A stretch of DNA of 64,000 bases from Heloderma charlesbogerti (GCA_026122225.1 JANEZZ010001951.1:434001-498000), one strand, 5' to 3'. Shown: positions 1 to 44,719, counted from the stretch's first letter. Program-made: numbers and translations. Notes: generated from the letters alone by a model not told the origin.

Positions 1-209
1 CTCCCTAAGAATTATACATCCTGACCAATACATTGGACCACACTTTGGAAAATAGCAGGCAAATCTTTCTGTGTGTCCTAATAGCGTGTTCAGTATTTTG
101 TGTAATTTGCCCACCAGCCTTTTCAGTGAGAAAAGTGGTCAAGCCAACGGTCCGTGAGCACTCCTCAGATCTCCAGTCTGGTATTGGTATAACGTTTAAG
201 ACGCTATGC

Positions 210-215
210 TTTAAT
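210..215 (-). terminator. Candidate polyadenylation signal ATTAAA
   Basis: The minus strand reads ATTAAA here, the commonest variant hexamer. It is the only plausible signal between the stop codon and the window edge. No transcript evidence is available. Confidence 0.25.
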
Positions 216-305
216 TATCAACTTGCACTTTGATCAGAACTGCTGGACACCACAACACGATAGACCAGAGTGCAACAACAAGGAAGGAAAGTATCCCATA
301 TAATG

Positions 306-307
<2 letters not shown>

Positions 308-339
<32 letters not shown>

Positions 340-351
340 ACACACACACAC
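308..351. repeat. (GT)15 followed directly by (AC)7: self-complementary microsatellite
   Basis: Thirty bases of GT (308-337) run into fourteen of AC (338-351), so the junction is a perfect hairpin. It lies in the probable 3' UTR and would be present in the mRNA. Confidence 0.95.
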
Positions 352-355
352 ATGA

Positions 356-575
356 ACAAACATAAGTGTCCTGCTGGATCAGACCAAAGGCTTATCTAGT
401 CCAGGATTTTGTTCTCACAGCTGCCAACTAGCTGCCTGTGGGAAGCCCACAATCAGGACATCAGTCCAATAGCAACCCCCCCCCGCCCCATGCTCCCGAG
501 AAACTGGCATACAGAGGCACACTGCCTCTGATACTGGAGGTAATATTTAGCCATCATGACTAGTAGTCACTGATC
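356..575 (-). repeat. CR1-like LINE 3' fragment (family 'CTGCTGGATCAGACC')
   Basis: It contains GCTGGATCAGACCAAAGG, CTAGTCCAGGATTTTGTTC and GACTAGTAGTCACTG, the same order as the long copy at 27928-28640. The element's 3' end is at the left, so its sense strand is minus, the same as the host gene. Confidence 0.75.
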
Positions 576-661
576 ATCTTCCATTTCCCATCACATCAGT
601 TGTCATTCCGCTTCTTGTGGGTGCTTTGCCACAAGGTAGTCCAAGAGCTTCTCCAATGCGA

Positions 662-32911
<32,250 letters not shown>

Positions 32912-32915
<4 letters not shown>

Positions 32916-32941
32916 GGCAGAACCGGTTGTAAACTTCTCAT
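32912..32941 (-). promoter_or_regulatory. Nine-codon upstream ORF overlapping the main start codon
   Basis: An ATG at 32941-32939 in good context (G at -3) opens a frame encoding MRSLQPVLP that stops at TGA 32914-32912. This TGA shares two bases with the main ATG (32915-32913), making an ATGA stop-start overlap. Ribosomes using the uORF would terminate exactly at the main start, a layout that can repress translation or permit reinitiation. Function is inference. Confidence 0.6.
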
Positions 32942-33739
32942 GCCCGCTCCACCACGTTAACGATGCAGCAATTGGAGTCTCAGGAATCAAGCCAAACTCT
33001 GTCTATCCTTCGAAACTGAGAAACATAAATCCTTAGTGTTTGTTCATGAGGATAAAGGGTGGAAATACTGAGCAGCAGGAAGCTCGTGTGTTAAAGGAAT
33101 CTCTTTAGCTTCATTCCAACAACTAGCACTAACAGCCAAGTGTCTCCAAAGGTACATTCACCATAGCACAGTCATAAGTAATTCTAGCATTAGTCAGCTC
33201 TTTCACCGATTAGCGGCTGGTTACGTTTCGCTGTAGGTGGGAATACAAGCCTCTGGGAAATTATCTCAGACCCAGCAAAGTGGCATCCGCAACACACATT
33301 CCCGGCTCCTGAATCATTCTTTGTGTCCTCCGTGCCAAGTACCATAGTCCAATGTTATTATTATTATTTTTTTTGCACAGTTGTCTCACCTACGTGGGTG
33401 CCCAGGCGTTAAAAGCACAATCTTGTCTGAGTCATTGGAAAGAGAGTTAGAGAAAGCAGTGCAAGGAACAGCAAAGAATGGAAAAAAATACTTGGCATAC
33501 CAGGGGCAGGATTATAGGGTCAACAGTAAACAGGACCACAGAATAGGCAGTTTTCCAAAAGGCAAATCAGAGAAGGAGGAATCATGTGCCTTTGTGGCTT
33601 TAGTAGTATTAGTCATAAGTATGTGGGGAGAAAGATTTTTTTTCTTTATACTCCAACACCTGATGATTAGAAATTACACTTAAGCTCAGTGGAAATGAGA
33701 CACACAGCAGATATATATGGCACTGTGTAAGAAACCATC

Positions 33740-33905
33740 ATTCCAGTAGTATCTCTCTGAAGACCAGGCACTGGGGGCAAACAACGTGGGAAGGCTATTA
33801 CCCTCATGCCGTCCTTGCACACAGTTAGGGGCATCTGGCTGGCCACAGTTGGAAACAGGATACTGGAATATATAGACCCTTGGTCAGATCCAGGGATGGG
33901 TGGAA
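33740..33905 (+). repeat. CR1-like 3' UTR fragment
   Basis: GGGCATCTGGCTGGCCACAG, GGAAACAGGATACTGGAATA and GACCCTTGGTCAGATCC, the sense-strand form of 27930-28060. Confidence 0.7.
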
Positions 33906-34689
33906 CTGTGAATCTCGATCTCATTGAGGTTCTTGGTTTTCCAATGCCAAGCTCGTTCTGTATGAGTCTTTCCACCCCGCCCCCGCAGCTGAAAGCCATA
34001 TTTTTGTGTGTGCATATTTTTCAAACACACTCATTTTTCTACACGTGCTCCCATTGACTAAAGAGTGTTTCTGCTGATTTTAGAAATGTATGCAGCATTT
34101 TTTGCACGTTTTTCAAATGTGTGCATATTGTCGAACACATTTTTTTCTTTTGCTGAATGCATTGCAAGATAGATGTATGGATTTCCAATGGCAGATGTAT
34201 GGATTTCCAATGGCAAATTGTATTTGGTTCCATGTTTGGTTTCAAGAGATGCAAATTAGGTAAGTCCATTAAAAAGAAACACCTCAATGGAGTGATTTTG
34301 TTTCAGCCATACCTAGTCTGATCCAGCCAGGCTCTTCTTAATATTCTAATAATGACAAATGTTAGACTCATGCAACCATTCCTGCAGACTGACAGTGCAG
34401 GCCTTTCTGGGCTTGCTTCACAAGGGGGAGGAATTAGGTCAGATCCAAACAGAAATGCGAAGATCTTATAGAAGAGGGAAGGCAGAGTTCCCAGGTCAAA
34501 GAAAGCTATGGGATGGATATTCTGGAGTGAGCTGTTATATGAAGTGTGGTTTTTCCAGCTTCATTTTGCTGGTGTTCAGCAGTTAGGGCAAGACAAACTC
34601 CAACTAAACTGTACTACCTTGTCCAGCAATCAAGAATGTATTTAACCTCACTTTCACACTTCACAGCTATTACCTCTGGATCTGGCCCA

Positions 34690-36645
34690 ATACATGTATT
34701 CAGGGAGCAAAGTTCTTAATATGTGCAAAACACAAGGCAACATGCCAGTCCCATTCTGGCTGCTAGACGGTGATATCAGAATGGTGGTTCCTAGAGCAAA
34801 TGCAAACTGTGAGGCCTTGGCAAGGCACTTTACAGATAAAATTGATCGGATTAGGAGTGTTATTCCATGTACTGTGGATACAGTTAGTGAGGAAGAGGCA
34901 GTCTGTGGCAAACCGGTTTTGTGGGATCGGTTCCAGCTTCTTCCTTCTGATGAAGTGGATAAGGTGCTTTCATCTGTAAGGCCGACCACCTACTTACTTG
35001 ATCCTTGCCCATCTTGGCTCATTATGAGCTGCAGAGAGAGGCTGGGTGAGGGGATCAGGGTGGTGGTAAATGCCTCCCTTGAGGAGGAAGTGATGCCATC
35101 AGCCCTCAAGGAGGCAGTGATAAGACCACTCTTAAAGAAGCCCTCCTTAGATCCCCAAGTTCTGAAGAACTTTCACCCAGTCTCGAATCTGCCATTTGGG
35201 AGCAAGGTAATTGAGCGGGTGGTGGCGATGAAGTTGAAGGCACACTTGGAAGAAGTCAATTATCTAGATCCATTTCAGTCAGGCTTCAGGCTTGGGCATG
35301 GGACAGAAACAGCCTTGGTCGCCTTGGTGGATGATATGAGGAGGGCTCTGGATAGGGGCGAATGCTCCTTCCTTGTTCTCTTCGACCTCTCAGCGGCTTT
35401 TGATACCGCTGACCACGGTATCCTCCTGGACCGCCTGGAGGGGCTGGCAATGGAGACACCATATTACAGTGGTTCCGATCCTTCCTGTCTGGCAGATACC
35501 AGAGGGTAGCACTGGGAGAGGAGGTTTTGGACCCGTGGCCGCTCACTTGTGGGGTGCCACAGGGTTCCATCCTCTCCCCGATGCTATTTAACAATAACAT
35601 CTATGTGAAGCCGCTGGGGGCTATCATCAGGAGGTTTGGGGTGCGGTGTCATCGGTATGCGGATGACACGCAGCTCTACCTCTCATTCAAATCTTCACCA
35701 AGGCTGGCCATAGAATCCCTGTCCAAATGTCTGGAGACAGTGAGTGGCTGGATGGGGAGGAATAAGCTGAAGCTGAACCTTGACAAGACCAAGATACTTT
35801 TGGTGAGAGACAAGAGGAGGTTGGGGGATGCTGACCTGGTGTTGAATGGGGTACGGCTACCCTTGAAAGACCAGGTCTGCAGCCTGGGGGTCATCTTAGA
35901 CTCTCAGCTGTCCATGGAGGCTCAGGTGTCAGCTGTGAGCCCAACAGCGCTGTTCCAACTCCATCTGATACGGCAGCTGTGCCCTTACCTTCCCGACCAT
36001 CTGCTCCCATCAGTAGTACATGCCCTGGTCTCCTCTCGTTTAGACTACTGTAATGCGCTCTACGTGGGGTTACCCTTGAAGATGGTTCGGAAGCTGCAGC
36101 TGGTACAGAACGTGGCAGCTCACATGATTAAAGGCAGCCGCCGGCGAGATCACATCACTCCAGTGCTGAAGGAGCTGCACTGGTTACCAGTTGTTTTCCG
36201 GGCCAAATTCAAGGTGTTGGTTTTGACCTTCAAAACCCTATATGGTTCCGGCCCAGCTTATCTCAAGGAGCACCTCCAGCAACACCAGATTGGCCACTCA
36301 ACAAGATCAGCCTTGGATGGCCTTCTCTCTGTCCCATCAGCCAGGACAGCTAGGCTGGTGAGGATGAGGGAGAGGGCCTCCTCTGTGGTGGCCCCCACTC
36401 TGTGGAACTCCCTCCTTAGGGAACTCCGTCATGCCCCCTCTTTAATGAGCTTCCGCCATGCATTAAAAACGTGGTTGTTCAGACAGGAATTTGGGGTGAG
36501 TTAGGGTAATTTTAGAAATGTGATGTTTTTAATGTTGAATTTTATTGTTTTGACCTGTTTTTATTGTTGTACATCGCCCAGAGTGGCTGGGTGACCAACC
36601 AGATGGGCAATTAATAAATTTAATAAACAAACAAACAAACACATG
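34690..36645 (+). mobile_element. L2-clade LINE, 5' truncated, with reverse transcriptase remains
   Basis: Two open frames, 34694-35509 and 35527-36504, together cover much of a reverse transcriptase. The first carries SALKEAVIRPLLKKPSLD, VSNLPFGSKVIERVV and the catalytic-Asp motif LFDLSAAFDTADH. The second carries CGVPQGSILSPMLF, the active site YADDTQLYLSF, LDYCNALYVGLP, HITPVLKELHWLPV and the end APTLWNSLLRELRHAPS. This order and the C-terminal motifs are those of L2/Maui LINEs. A frameshift near 35440-35470 separates the frames, so it is dead. The 5' portion, including the endonuclease, is missing. The 3' end has GTACATCGCCCAGAGTGGCT and an (AAAC)n tail at 36621-36640. It lies in intron 1, antisense to the host gene. 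Confidence 0.92.
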
Positions 36646-36779
36646 CCCTTTATCCCATCCTGGCTCACATTATAGGTCCTCTCTACATCACAAAACATGC
36701 CTTCAAAGCTCCCATACTAGGGAAACCCTAAGGTTGAATTTGTGGTACTTGGGAAGTTGTATTCTTTTGACTGTAGATT

Positions 36780-36900
36780 CAGGGTGTTGAACCTCTTTCA
36801 GCCCAAAGGCTAAATTCCATTTTGGAAACGCTCTCAGGGAGCCACATTCCAATGGTGGGAAGGGCTGAAGACAAGAGGGGCAAAAATTCATTTGGAAATA
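36780..36900. repeat. Family X fragment
   Basis: TTGAACCTCTTTCAGCCCAA and GGAAACGCTCTCAGGGAGCC. Confidence 0.5.
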
Positions 36901-37884
36901 AATGGAAAGCGGAAATAAATAAAATCAAATTTTGTAGCAAGATATTCCAAATTCTACGTTAAGAAAAGCTGGCATCTGTGGACTGAAATTAAGCAACTGT
37001 GCATGTGTTTGCTTGCATATTTTTATAATATATTCCGCTTTTGCAAGTCATGGGAATGCGCAACGAGGTACCTAGGGCACTAGAACTCTCCCTCTGAGGA
37101 TTAAGAAATGGTGTGGACAAAGTGGAGAGAGATAACTTTTGGGGGTTTCCCTGCTTGTCACTGAAGAAAGCCTCCTTTCTTCGGTCCTCCTTTCTGCAGT
37201 CTTTTCCCACAGGGAAAAGCGGGTATGGGCTGCTCAACCTGCAGCTGCAGGCCACATGCAGGCCTCAGGTTGTGCACCCCTGGCATAGTCCAACTGCTAC
37301 ACAAACTGATGTGGTCCATGGAGGGAAACCTGGCCCCACCATAAAAGGGTTCTGAATCCCTGGACTACGTCATCTCCAAGGTCCCTTCCAACTCTATGGT
37401 TCTATTGTTTTAAAATTTCCACTACGCCACTTTTACACACACACACACTCACACAATTGAGCTTAAATGAAAGAAGTGTTTTAACACAAATTTAAAGATT
37501 GATTGTAATTAATTAGTCTCCTGCCAACATGGTTATGGTACACCCACTAGCGTGGATGGAATGTAGCATGATAGACTCATAAAAAGAGCTTTATATCCAC
37601 CAAAGTGTGAAACGTGAGTTGCAGTTCTTGGAGCGGAGGAGCAATGACTGAATAGCACAAAAACCCTGCTGCCTGGAAGCACCCAGGAATACAGGAAGTA
37701 CCTAAGGGAGAGGTAGGGTACTTTTCCACCCTGGGACACCTGCTGCTAGGTGGAATACAGCCCCCCCCCCCCGGCAATCCTCTAGCAGCTGTGTCAACTT
37801 CCAAGGACCAATACAGTTCGAGAACCCAGCATATCAAGACTGCATTAATTTGGAAGCACTAGGTCACCAATCCTGATTCCTCAA

Positions 37885-37980
37885 ATTACAGTGAAATCAT
37901 ATACATATTTACTCATAAATAAATCCCATTGTGTTCAATGAAGCTTACTTTCAGGTATGTTTGCATACAGTTGCACTGTT
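37885..37980. mobile_element. Family B element, complete
   Basis: ACAGTGAAATCATATACATA, ATAAATCCCATTGTGTTCAA, GCATACAGTTGCACTG; the TIR is intact. Confidence 0.7.
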
Positions 37981-38127
37981 TGATTCACCTGTATCATTCT
38001 TACATTGGTATAAGCTAAGATAAAAGTAAAATTGTAAGAACTAGTTGTGTTATATTTTAGGTCATCAGATTATTGTCTGTCAGCCACATGGTATTAGGGG
38101 GGTCCAACACATGTCATGAATCTCTAA

Positions 38128-38255
38128 GTCAGCCTTCCCCAACACAGTGCCCTCCAGATGTTTTGGACTACAGTTCCCATCAGCCCCAGCCAGCATGACT
38201 GTAGTTGGGGATCCTGGGAGGTGTGATCCAAGATTGGAGGAAGCTGCTCTAATGG
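38128..38255. mobile_element. Family A element
   Basis: CAGCCTTCCCCAACACAGTG, GGACTACAGTTCCCATCAGC, then a diverged right arm TGGGAGGTGTGATCCAAG. Confidence 0.75.
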
Positions 38256-38259
38256 CTAG

Positions 38260-39680
38260 CCGCAATGGCTAGCTGCAATAGCAGAAAAGGAAGGAAAGGG
38301 TACCACATAGAATGTCCTTCTACAGGGAATTAGAATTCACTCAGGTTCCTGGCCTTCTTAGATAGAATTCATTTATAGGGGTATAATTATATGGGAAGCA
38401 TATTCCTACAACCTTCATGTGCTTTAAAAACACAAGGAAGTTTATATCGGTCAGCAGACATTACCTATCTAGAATGCACCTTGATTTTACCGAGAATCAA
38501 CACAATTTGATGACTGTGGCTAAAACCAAGAGGGCATTTTAGATAAGGTAACATCTAAGTGATCACTATAAACAGCTGAGTATGGCTTAGAATTTGTTTA
38601 TCCAGACTGGAGAAAAGATGCCATCTTCATCTTATAGATACTTCCAATTCATTCCAGCCCCACGCCAAAGAAGATAATGGATGGTCCCCATTTCAGATTC
38701 CATAGTTCCGAAGCGTACCCTATTTTTAAAATGTGGATCTAGTAACAGTATTTTTATCATGTCGATCAGGAAGCTTTGTCCTTTTCACAGCTTTTGAGTA
38801 GAAGGACTCTGGTAGTAAATCATTTCAGCAGTCTAGAAGCTAAATAGATAAGTGCACACCACTTCTGCTAACACTTCCTTTTCCTGCTGGTTGCTGTAAT
38901 GAGTGTGACTTGATTGCATCTTCAGTTTCTAGGTGACAGAAATCAAATCAAAGGAGAAGAGGGAACAGTAATAACATGGTGGAAGAGTAAGGATGTTTCT
39001 AAGGCCCCATTATATATAGAATGAAACAGTATCATTGAACATCACTGGTGTTATTAGACTATGTACGCACCTTGACTGTAGTTAATGCTCTGATTGGATC
39101 AGAAGAATACACTGGTGCTTGAGGTTTGGGCTCCAACTGCCCCTAAAGCTTCAGTTAGCTTATGCTCCACCAAAGCTCCAAGAAAGAGGAAAAGAGGGGA
39201 GTCTCTCTACTTTCCCTTCATACGACATCTGCTCAGATAGGTGGGAAGAAGTGACCTGACTTCAATCTTTCCAACTCTGGTGAAACTCAGGGGTGGGAGG
39301 AGGAAGAGAATTTATCACTGCATTTTCTTTTCCCTCTCTCTAATCCACCCCAATGAAAGCATAGAGGAAAGTTCAGTAATGTCCTCTGTATAATCACCAC
39401 ACACTCCTTCTCCAAAGCCTACTTCACCGTGTGTATGAATGGTATTGCACCTCTGTACTTTTCTTCTACCAAACTGACCAGGGGAGGAGATTGCTCTGAA
39501 ATGCAACCTCTTTCACAGGGTTCCTCTGTCCAATTTTGGGCAATTCCACCTTCCCGCTGCAGTCTCCCACATCATGGTGTTCTGGTGAGGCACTGGGTGC
39601 ATGGCTGGGGCTAAGGGTGTTGCAGAGGGAAGGAGGGGATGGTAACGCCTCCATCCACAAACTTCCATCTTAGGATCCAA
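38260..39680. other. Intron 1 stretch, mostly unique sequence
   Basis: No recognisable repeat or coding frame; unremarkable A/T-rich intron. Confidence 0.4.
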
Positions 39681-39689
39681 ACCACTATC

Positions 39690-39805
39690 TCTCAGTTTAA
39701 CCTACCTCACAGGGTTGTTGTAAGGATAAAATGGAATAACTGGATGTGCACCACCCTGAGCTCCTTTGGGAGGATAAATAGACACAAACATGAAACATAA
39801 ATACA
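39690..39805 (+). repeat. MIR/L2-like tail fragment
   Basis: TAACCTACCTCACAGGGTTG, TTGTAAGGATAAAATGGAAT, CCTGAGCTCCTTTGGGAGG. Confidence 0.6.
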
Positions 39806-40354
39806 ATGTTAACTAAATAGCAGGCAAGTTATGCAAAAATAATAATAATTGCGGGATAACTCATGCAATGCAGTAGTCAAATGCCTAATATAAGACCAAA
39901 AATACCATTATCATTTAACATGGTATACAATACATGTAGTTCATTAAAAAAAAACACTAACTTAATAGCACAGTAAGATAAACAACAGAGCAGGTTTGCG
40001 CAATTGGATTGTGAACCTGGAAACAATGCACACGTGTTTATCTCCAGATCGGTTTAGACTGTCCATATGCCATGCTTTTGTTTATCTTAGATTCTGACTT
40101 CTTAACCTCAATTAAACCCTAAAAGCCCAGCCAAGGTATTGCAGAAGAATTAATAAGAACTGAAGGCACTTGTCTCTCTCTAAGGCAATTTTGTTGTTAC
40201 ACTGTGTGTATGTTTAAATTACTTCAGGTTTTAGCTTCCAGGAAAGTGTATGTCAAAAGTTAACTGCCCTGTCAGGGACCAATTTAAATTTCCTCAGAAA
40301 CAAAACACCTTTCTTATGTTTCTTAAGTGTCAGTAGCTGTCTTGGCAGTATGCC

Positions 40355-40490
40355 TCTGAAACCCACGTCCTGGTGAACAGGAGGAGGAGGGTGCTACTGC
40401 ACTCATGTCCTACTTGTGGGCTTCCCAGAGGCATCTGGTTGGCCACTGTGGGAACAGAAGGCTGGAGTAAATGGGTCTTTGGTAGGGGAT
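40355..40490 (+). repeat. CR1-like 3' UTR fragment
   Basis: ATGTCCTACTTGTGGGCTTC, AGAGGCATCTGGTTGGCCAC and CAGAAGGCTGGAGTAAATGG. Confidence 0.7.
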
Positions 40491-40584
40491 TGCACCCTTA
40501 AGCTTGCTTCACACAAGCTAACATATAGGTGTTATCTGGGACTGGTCAGATGGAGCATATTACTTTATGATCTCCATTGTTGCC

Positions 40585-41035
40585 TACTCATTTCTGAGCC
40601 CAATTCAAAGTGTTGTCTCTTAACTTTAAAGCCCTAAATAGCTTGGGACCTGGGGTCCTGAAGGACCTTCTCCTCCCACATGTGTCCTTCCATACACTCC
40701 ATTCAACCTTGGAGGTCCATCTCTGAGTCGTCCCCCCTCCCCCCATCAACTGAGGTTCATCAGACAGGCGCAAGGGGAAGATTTGGGGCTGTGGCCCCAA
40801 CACTCTAGAATGGTCTCCCTGCAGAGGCCTCCTCACTATATGCTTACTGGCACCAGGTAGCTGTTGGGGGAGGCTGAACCAATAATCTCTTCTGATTGCT
40901 GATTCTATTATTGTAGTATTTTATTATGTTGTTTCCATTGACTTGATTAATTTGTATTCCTATCCTGCTAGCTACTTTGAGCTCTCTAGTGGAAGAAAAA
41001 CAGGATAGAATGTTAACATTAAAAAAAAAACAACA
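40585..41035 (+). mobile_element. L2-family LINE 3' fragment
   Basis: In one frame it reads FKVLSLNFKALNSLGPGVL, an L2 C-terminal block equivalent to FKVLVLTFKTLYGSGPAYL at 36.2 kb, followed by stops and a degenerate 3' UTR. Confidence 0.7.
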
Positions 41036-41039
41036 CACA

Positions 41040-42425
41040 CCACAAAAAGATCCTGTTTTCATCAATAAAAGATGTTGGGTGCAATTCACTTGCAATGTCT
41101 TTAAATGCATTATTTATTTATTTTTAATATTTTACAGTAACGCTCTGTAAAAGGCAACCCTACAAGACAAGAGTACTGGATTCCTCACATTGAATTGAAT
41201 CACACCCAAATAATTGCAGAGATGTATTTAAGGGTTGTCCTCTTTTATCCTCTTTTTTGGAGATTCATAAGTGGCCACATTCATATCAATGGTAACATGG
41301 CTATTTGGGGGTTGCTATTTGTAGCTAGGGAGCTGAATACATGATAGCAAGCTGTGCATATACAATGCATATGATTCTGCCAAACACATGGCTCTTTGGG
41401 GAGCCCTTCAGCTGAGGGATAGCACTGCTTGAGCAGTCGCCCAACCAGCTTTCTACATCCAACCCGTCCATTCCATTTTATGATGTCATAAAACTGAGAG
41501 CTATGGAATGGGTGCAACATCTGTAAACAGTGTCATAGGTGACATGGTACAGCCCAAGCTACAAAACTCCATGGAAGAGTGAGTGTTTTGCCACGTGAAA
41601 GGCTGCTATATGACTAAGTAGTCTTTGTCAAGTATGTGCTGGGTTGCCCTAAAGCCTACAAACCAATTGGTCGTCTTCAGTGTCAGTCCAAAGAAGGCAC
41701 ATAAATCTTCTGGATAAGGACACACCACAGTTCAACTATGGGAATAAAGAGAAATCACATATTAGACATTCCTATTTCAAGAACTATTTTTAACTTTAGG
41801 TTTGCACACTCTTCAGTTCAATGGACTACTGTTCTGGGCTCAGGGTACAGCACAGTGGATGGAGTTGGATGTGAAAGATGCTATTCTAAAGTGCTGCTTT
41901 GCCAAAAGCCTACCTTACAAGGTTGTTGTGAGAATAAAGTACAGTAACTCTATCAGTGGGATAAAAATGTGAAAAATGATTTGCTGGATGGTTTTGGACC
42001 AGTCATTCTCAGACCAATAAATTAATGTTCAGGGGGTGGCCATTTACTCCTACTTGACTCAACTGAGCTCCCATATTCCTTCCCCTGGTCATTTCAGACA
42101 AGTTCTACAGAAATGATAAATAAGTATGGGAGGGAAGGTGAGAGATGGTACATTTTCCCCAATGTAGAAGAAAACTGGAAGAGGAAAGTCTCCTCCCATT
42201 AAAAGACATATAAAAACATACAATTAAAAATAATGAGGAAAATTATCAGGATTTCTAGATTCTCATCCTGACAGGCATGTTCACTGCTAAAACTGGAAGA
42301 GGATGTCTTTGTTGGTTTTTTGTTATTGCTATTCAAGAACTTGTGTACTGGCAGAGAACTTTCATCATGACAGTGACTGGCAGGAAATGAATGGGCAGCA
42401 TGTAACACAGAAACAGTCTTTTAGA
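41040..42425. other. Intron 1 stretch, mostly unique sequence
   Basis: A short MIR-like piece (CTTACAAGGTTGTTGTGAGA, about 41910) is the only repeat I can suggest. Confidence 0.4.
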
Positions 42426-42432
42426 TTTAAGA

Positions 42433-42520
42433 TGGCAACCCTAAACACACTTCATGGAGTAAGCACCACTGAACACAGTGGGGTTTGCTTCTAAGTAAAC
42501 ACGTATAGGATGGTGCTGCT
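42433..42520. mobile_element. Family B element, diverged
   Basis: GAGTAAGCACCACTGAACAC, GTGGGGTTTGCTTCTAAGTA, CGTATAGGATGGTGCTG. Confidence 0.55.
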
Positions 42521-43063
42521 CTTTATGCCTGGGAAGTCTCTTCCCAGAAACGTCTAGTGCTTCAGCATTTCACAACAAACACCAAAGAGCTGCCAACATA
42601 CTATTTTAGTAAAAAGTTCAAAAAGCATCATTGCTATCATCATCCACAAAAGTAACAAATTCCTGACAACCCCATAACAGGATTTAAAAAAAAAAAATCT
42701 GGAAGAATATTGGCAAAAAATGATATGTAGTGTGCTGATTTTAATATTAGATTTGTGACTTTATAACTTCTTGGATTTTGGTTATGCTATAGTTTAGTAT
42801 ATAATATTGAATGAATGGTTACAGCTGATTCAAACAAAACCACTTGTATACTCTGTAATTATTTAAAGCCAAGCTTTCTTCTATTATTAATTTTGTGATA
42901 TTACTCTTTTTGGTTTTGTACTGTTTCTTCCTTTTTATTATAAGTTTATTCATAAAATAAAGTAGCAAGAAAAAAGGCAAAGTACTGCAGGACAATAGGG
43001 TCAAGAAGGCACATCTCTTATGTCTTGTAGTGTTCTGATGCTCTGCAATAAAGGATGAATGTG

Positions 43064-43197
43064 CAGGCCAGGGATGGGCAACATGCGGCCCGCCAGATGT
43101 TTTGGCCTACAACTCCCATCACCCCTAGCCAGAATAGCTAATGGTGAGGGTTGCTGGGAGTTACTGGCCAAAACATCTGGAACCTGCCCACCTCGAT
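43064..43197. mobile_element. Family A element, GGCC subfamily
   Basis: GGGATGGGCAACATGCGGCC, TTTTGGCCTACAACTCCCAT and GGGAGTTACTGGCCAAAACA. Confidence 0.8.
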
Positions 43198-43335
43198 GTA
43201 GGCAAAGTCATTCATCCCTTATACCAGCGCATCACAGCGGTATAAGAAAAAAAATATGCTCCTTCTATGATCCATGGCTTCAGCAGTGACCTTTAGTTTT
43301 AAATATTTTTGGATAACTCTACCGCTAAAAGACAT

Positions 43336-43484
43336 ACAGCCTAATCCTAAGCATGTTTAATTGGAAGTATGTCTCATTGGGGTTTCTCCAGTGCAGTGCA
43401 ATCCTATGTTTGTTTACTCAGAAGTGAGTCCCACAGTGTTCAATGGGGCTGACAAAGGTAAGTGTGCCTAGGACTGTAGAAGGC
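43336..43484. mobile_element. Two tandem family B elements
   Basis: CAGCCTAATCCTAAGCATGT starts a truncated copy; CAGTGCAATCCTATGTTTGT starts a second, complete one ending CCTAGGACTGTAG. Confidence 0.7.
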
Positions 43485-43489
43485 CGCTC

Positions 43490-44180
43490 GAGGAATGTTA
43501 TTTTTTCTAACCAGAGGTGTTCAAATTATTTTCTTGGAATGAAAAAAGCCACACCTTGAACCAATGTATGGTCTGGCAGAACTTTATTGCTGTCAAAACA
43601 CACTGTCTTTAAAATTAATACTATCTCCACTTCTCCTTCATGGTCTTCTATAGATCATTTCATTCTACTCAAAAGCAACATAGCACAAAGCAGGGTTGGA
43701 AAGAACTGGAAGATAACTGGTGGCGAACACAGATGACAGAACTGATGCCACACCTGAGATAGAAGCAGAAAAGGTCATTTCCATCACAGCTTCAAAACAA
43801 CTAATTCCCATGTAAATTCAATGAATAGGTTCCCACGCATCCCAGTTCTGTCAGTTGTCCAGATCTCAGCTAGGAATTGCATGAGAAACTGGTATCATAC
43901 TTTTATTAGAAGGCATTCAAGCTACTCTGTATTATCGGAGCATTCATAAACAGTAGCACATCATTCTTCAAAATGTTCACAGAGCATGAGCATAAGAAGT
44001 CTGCCCCGAGGAATGAAATCCACAGACCTGACTATCACCATAATCATAATTTTATCTGGATTTGGCTTCAGCTGGTCAAGCTGCATCTGGTGCTTAACCA
44101 GTTCAGGCATTGGTTCACAGCAGGGACAGCCAACTCTGAACCACCCACATTTCATATTAACGCCCAGGTTCCAATAAGAA
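43490..44180. other. Intron 1 stretch, no clear feature
   Basis: Overlapping short frames on both strands at 43960-44195 look like chance; no repeat recognised. Confidence 0.35.
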
Positions 44181-44181
44181 T

Positions 44182-44342
44182 AATAGAATTATAGAATTGG
44201 AAATGACATTAGAGGTCATCTGGTCAACCCCCTGCTCGATACAGGCTGTACAATGCACGTTACAATTACCGCATCCCTGAAAGATGGCTGTCCAGCTTCT
44301 GCTTAAATATCTCCAGCAAAGGTACCTCTTCAATCAGCCTCT
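44182..44342 (-). repeat. CR1 LINE 3' fragment
   Basis: ATAGAATTATAGAATTGGAA, AGGTCATCTGGTCAACCCCC and GATGGCTGTCCAGCTTCTGC. Confidence 0.8.
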
Positions 44343-44344
44343 AC

Positions 44345-44712
44345 ATGAGGGGTGGGGAACCTCAGGCCTGGGAGTAAAACTTGGCTCCCCTGGGGTCTGG
44401 CCCTCTAGGATTCCCCAGATGGCCATGCCCTTTCTCCTGACACCACCCCATTTCTCCCAGACACCAATTGTTTGGTGGTTTCTCAGCTTTTGTGCAGTTT
44501 TTACGCCATTCAAAAAGGTTGAAATGCCTTGCCTAAGGCTTCATGACTGCAGTAACAGTTTAAGCTTAAAAATGGTGTTTGGGGGTATTTGGCGTATTTG
44601 GGGTCCTTTTTCCTTTTCCTTTGGCTGCACCCACAACTGAAATGCACTCCCCCCCCCAAACTTGCCTGAAATTGAATTCAGCCCTCAGGCTAAAAGAGGT
44701 TCCCCACCCCTG
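44345..44712. repeat. Family X repeat, complete palindromic copy
   Basis: GAGGGGTGGGGAACCTCAGG at left is complementary to AGAGGTTCCCCACCCCTGCT at right, 368 bp apart. Confidence 0.7.
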
Positions 44713-44719
44713 CTCTAAA

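Larger units (their letters stand above)
1..661 (-). other. 3' UTR and downstream flank of the FRMD1-like gene
   Basis: No AATAAA is visible on the minus strand downstream of the stop. An ATTAAA variant (complement of 210-215) is the best poly(A) signal candidate, about 450 nt past the stop; the true end may also lie beyond the window. The stretch is interrupted by a CR1-like fragment and a dinucleotide repeat. Confidence 0.4.

Noticed and set aside
34690..36645. Endogenous retrovirus
   Set aside because: The YADD-type reverse transcriptase with L2 C-terminal motifs, no LTRs, no gag or integrase, and a simple-repeat tail identify a LINE.
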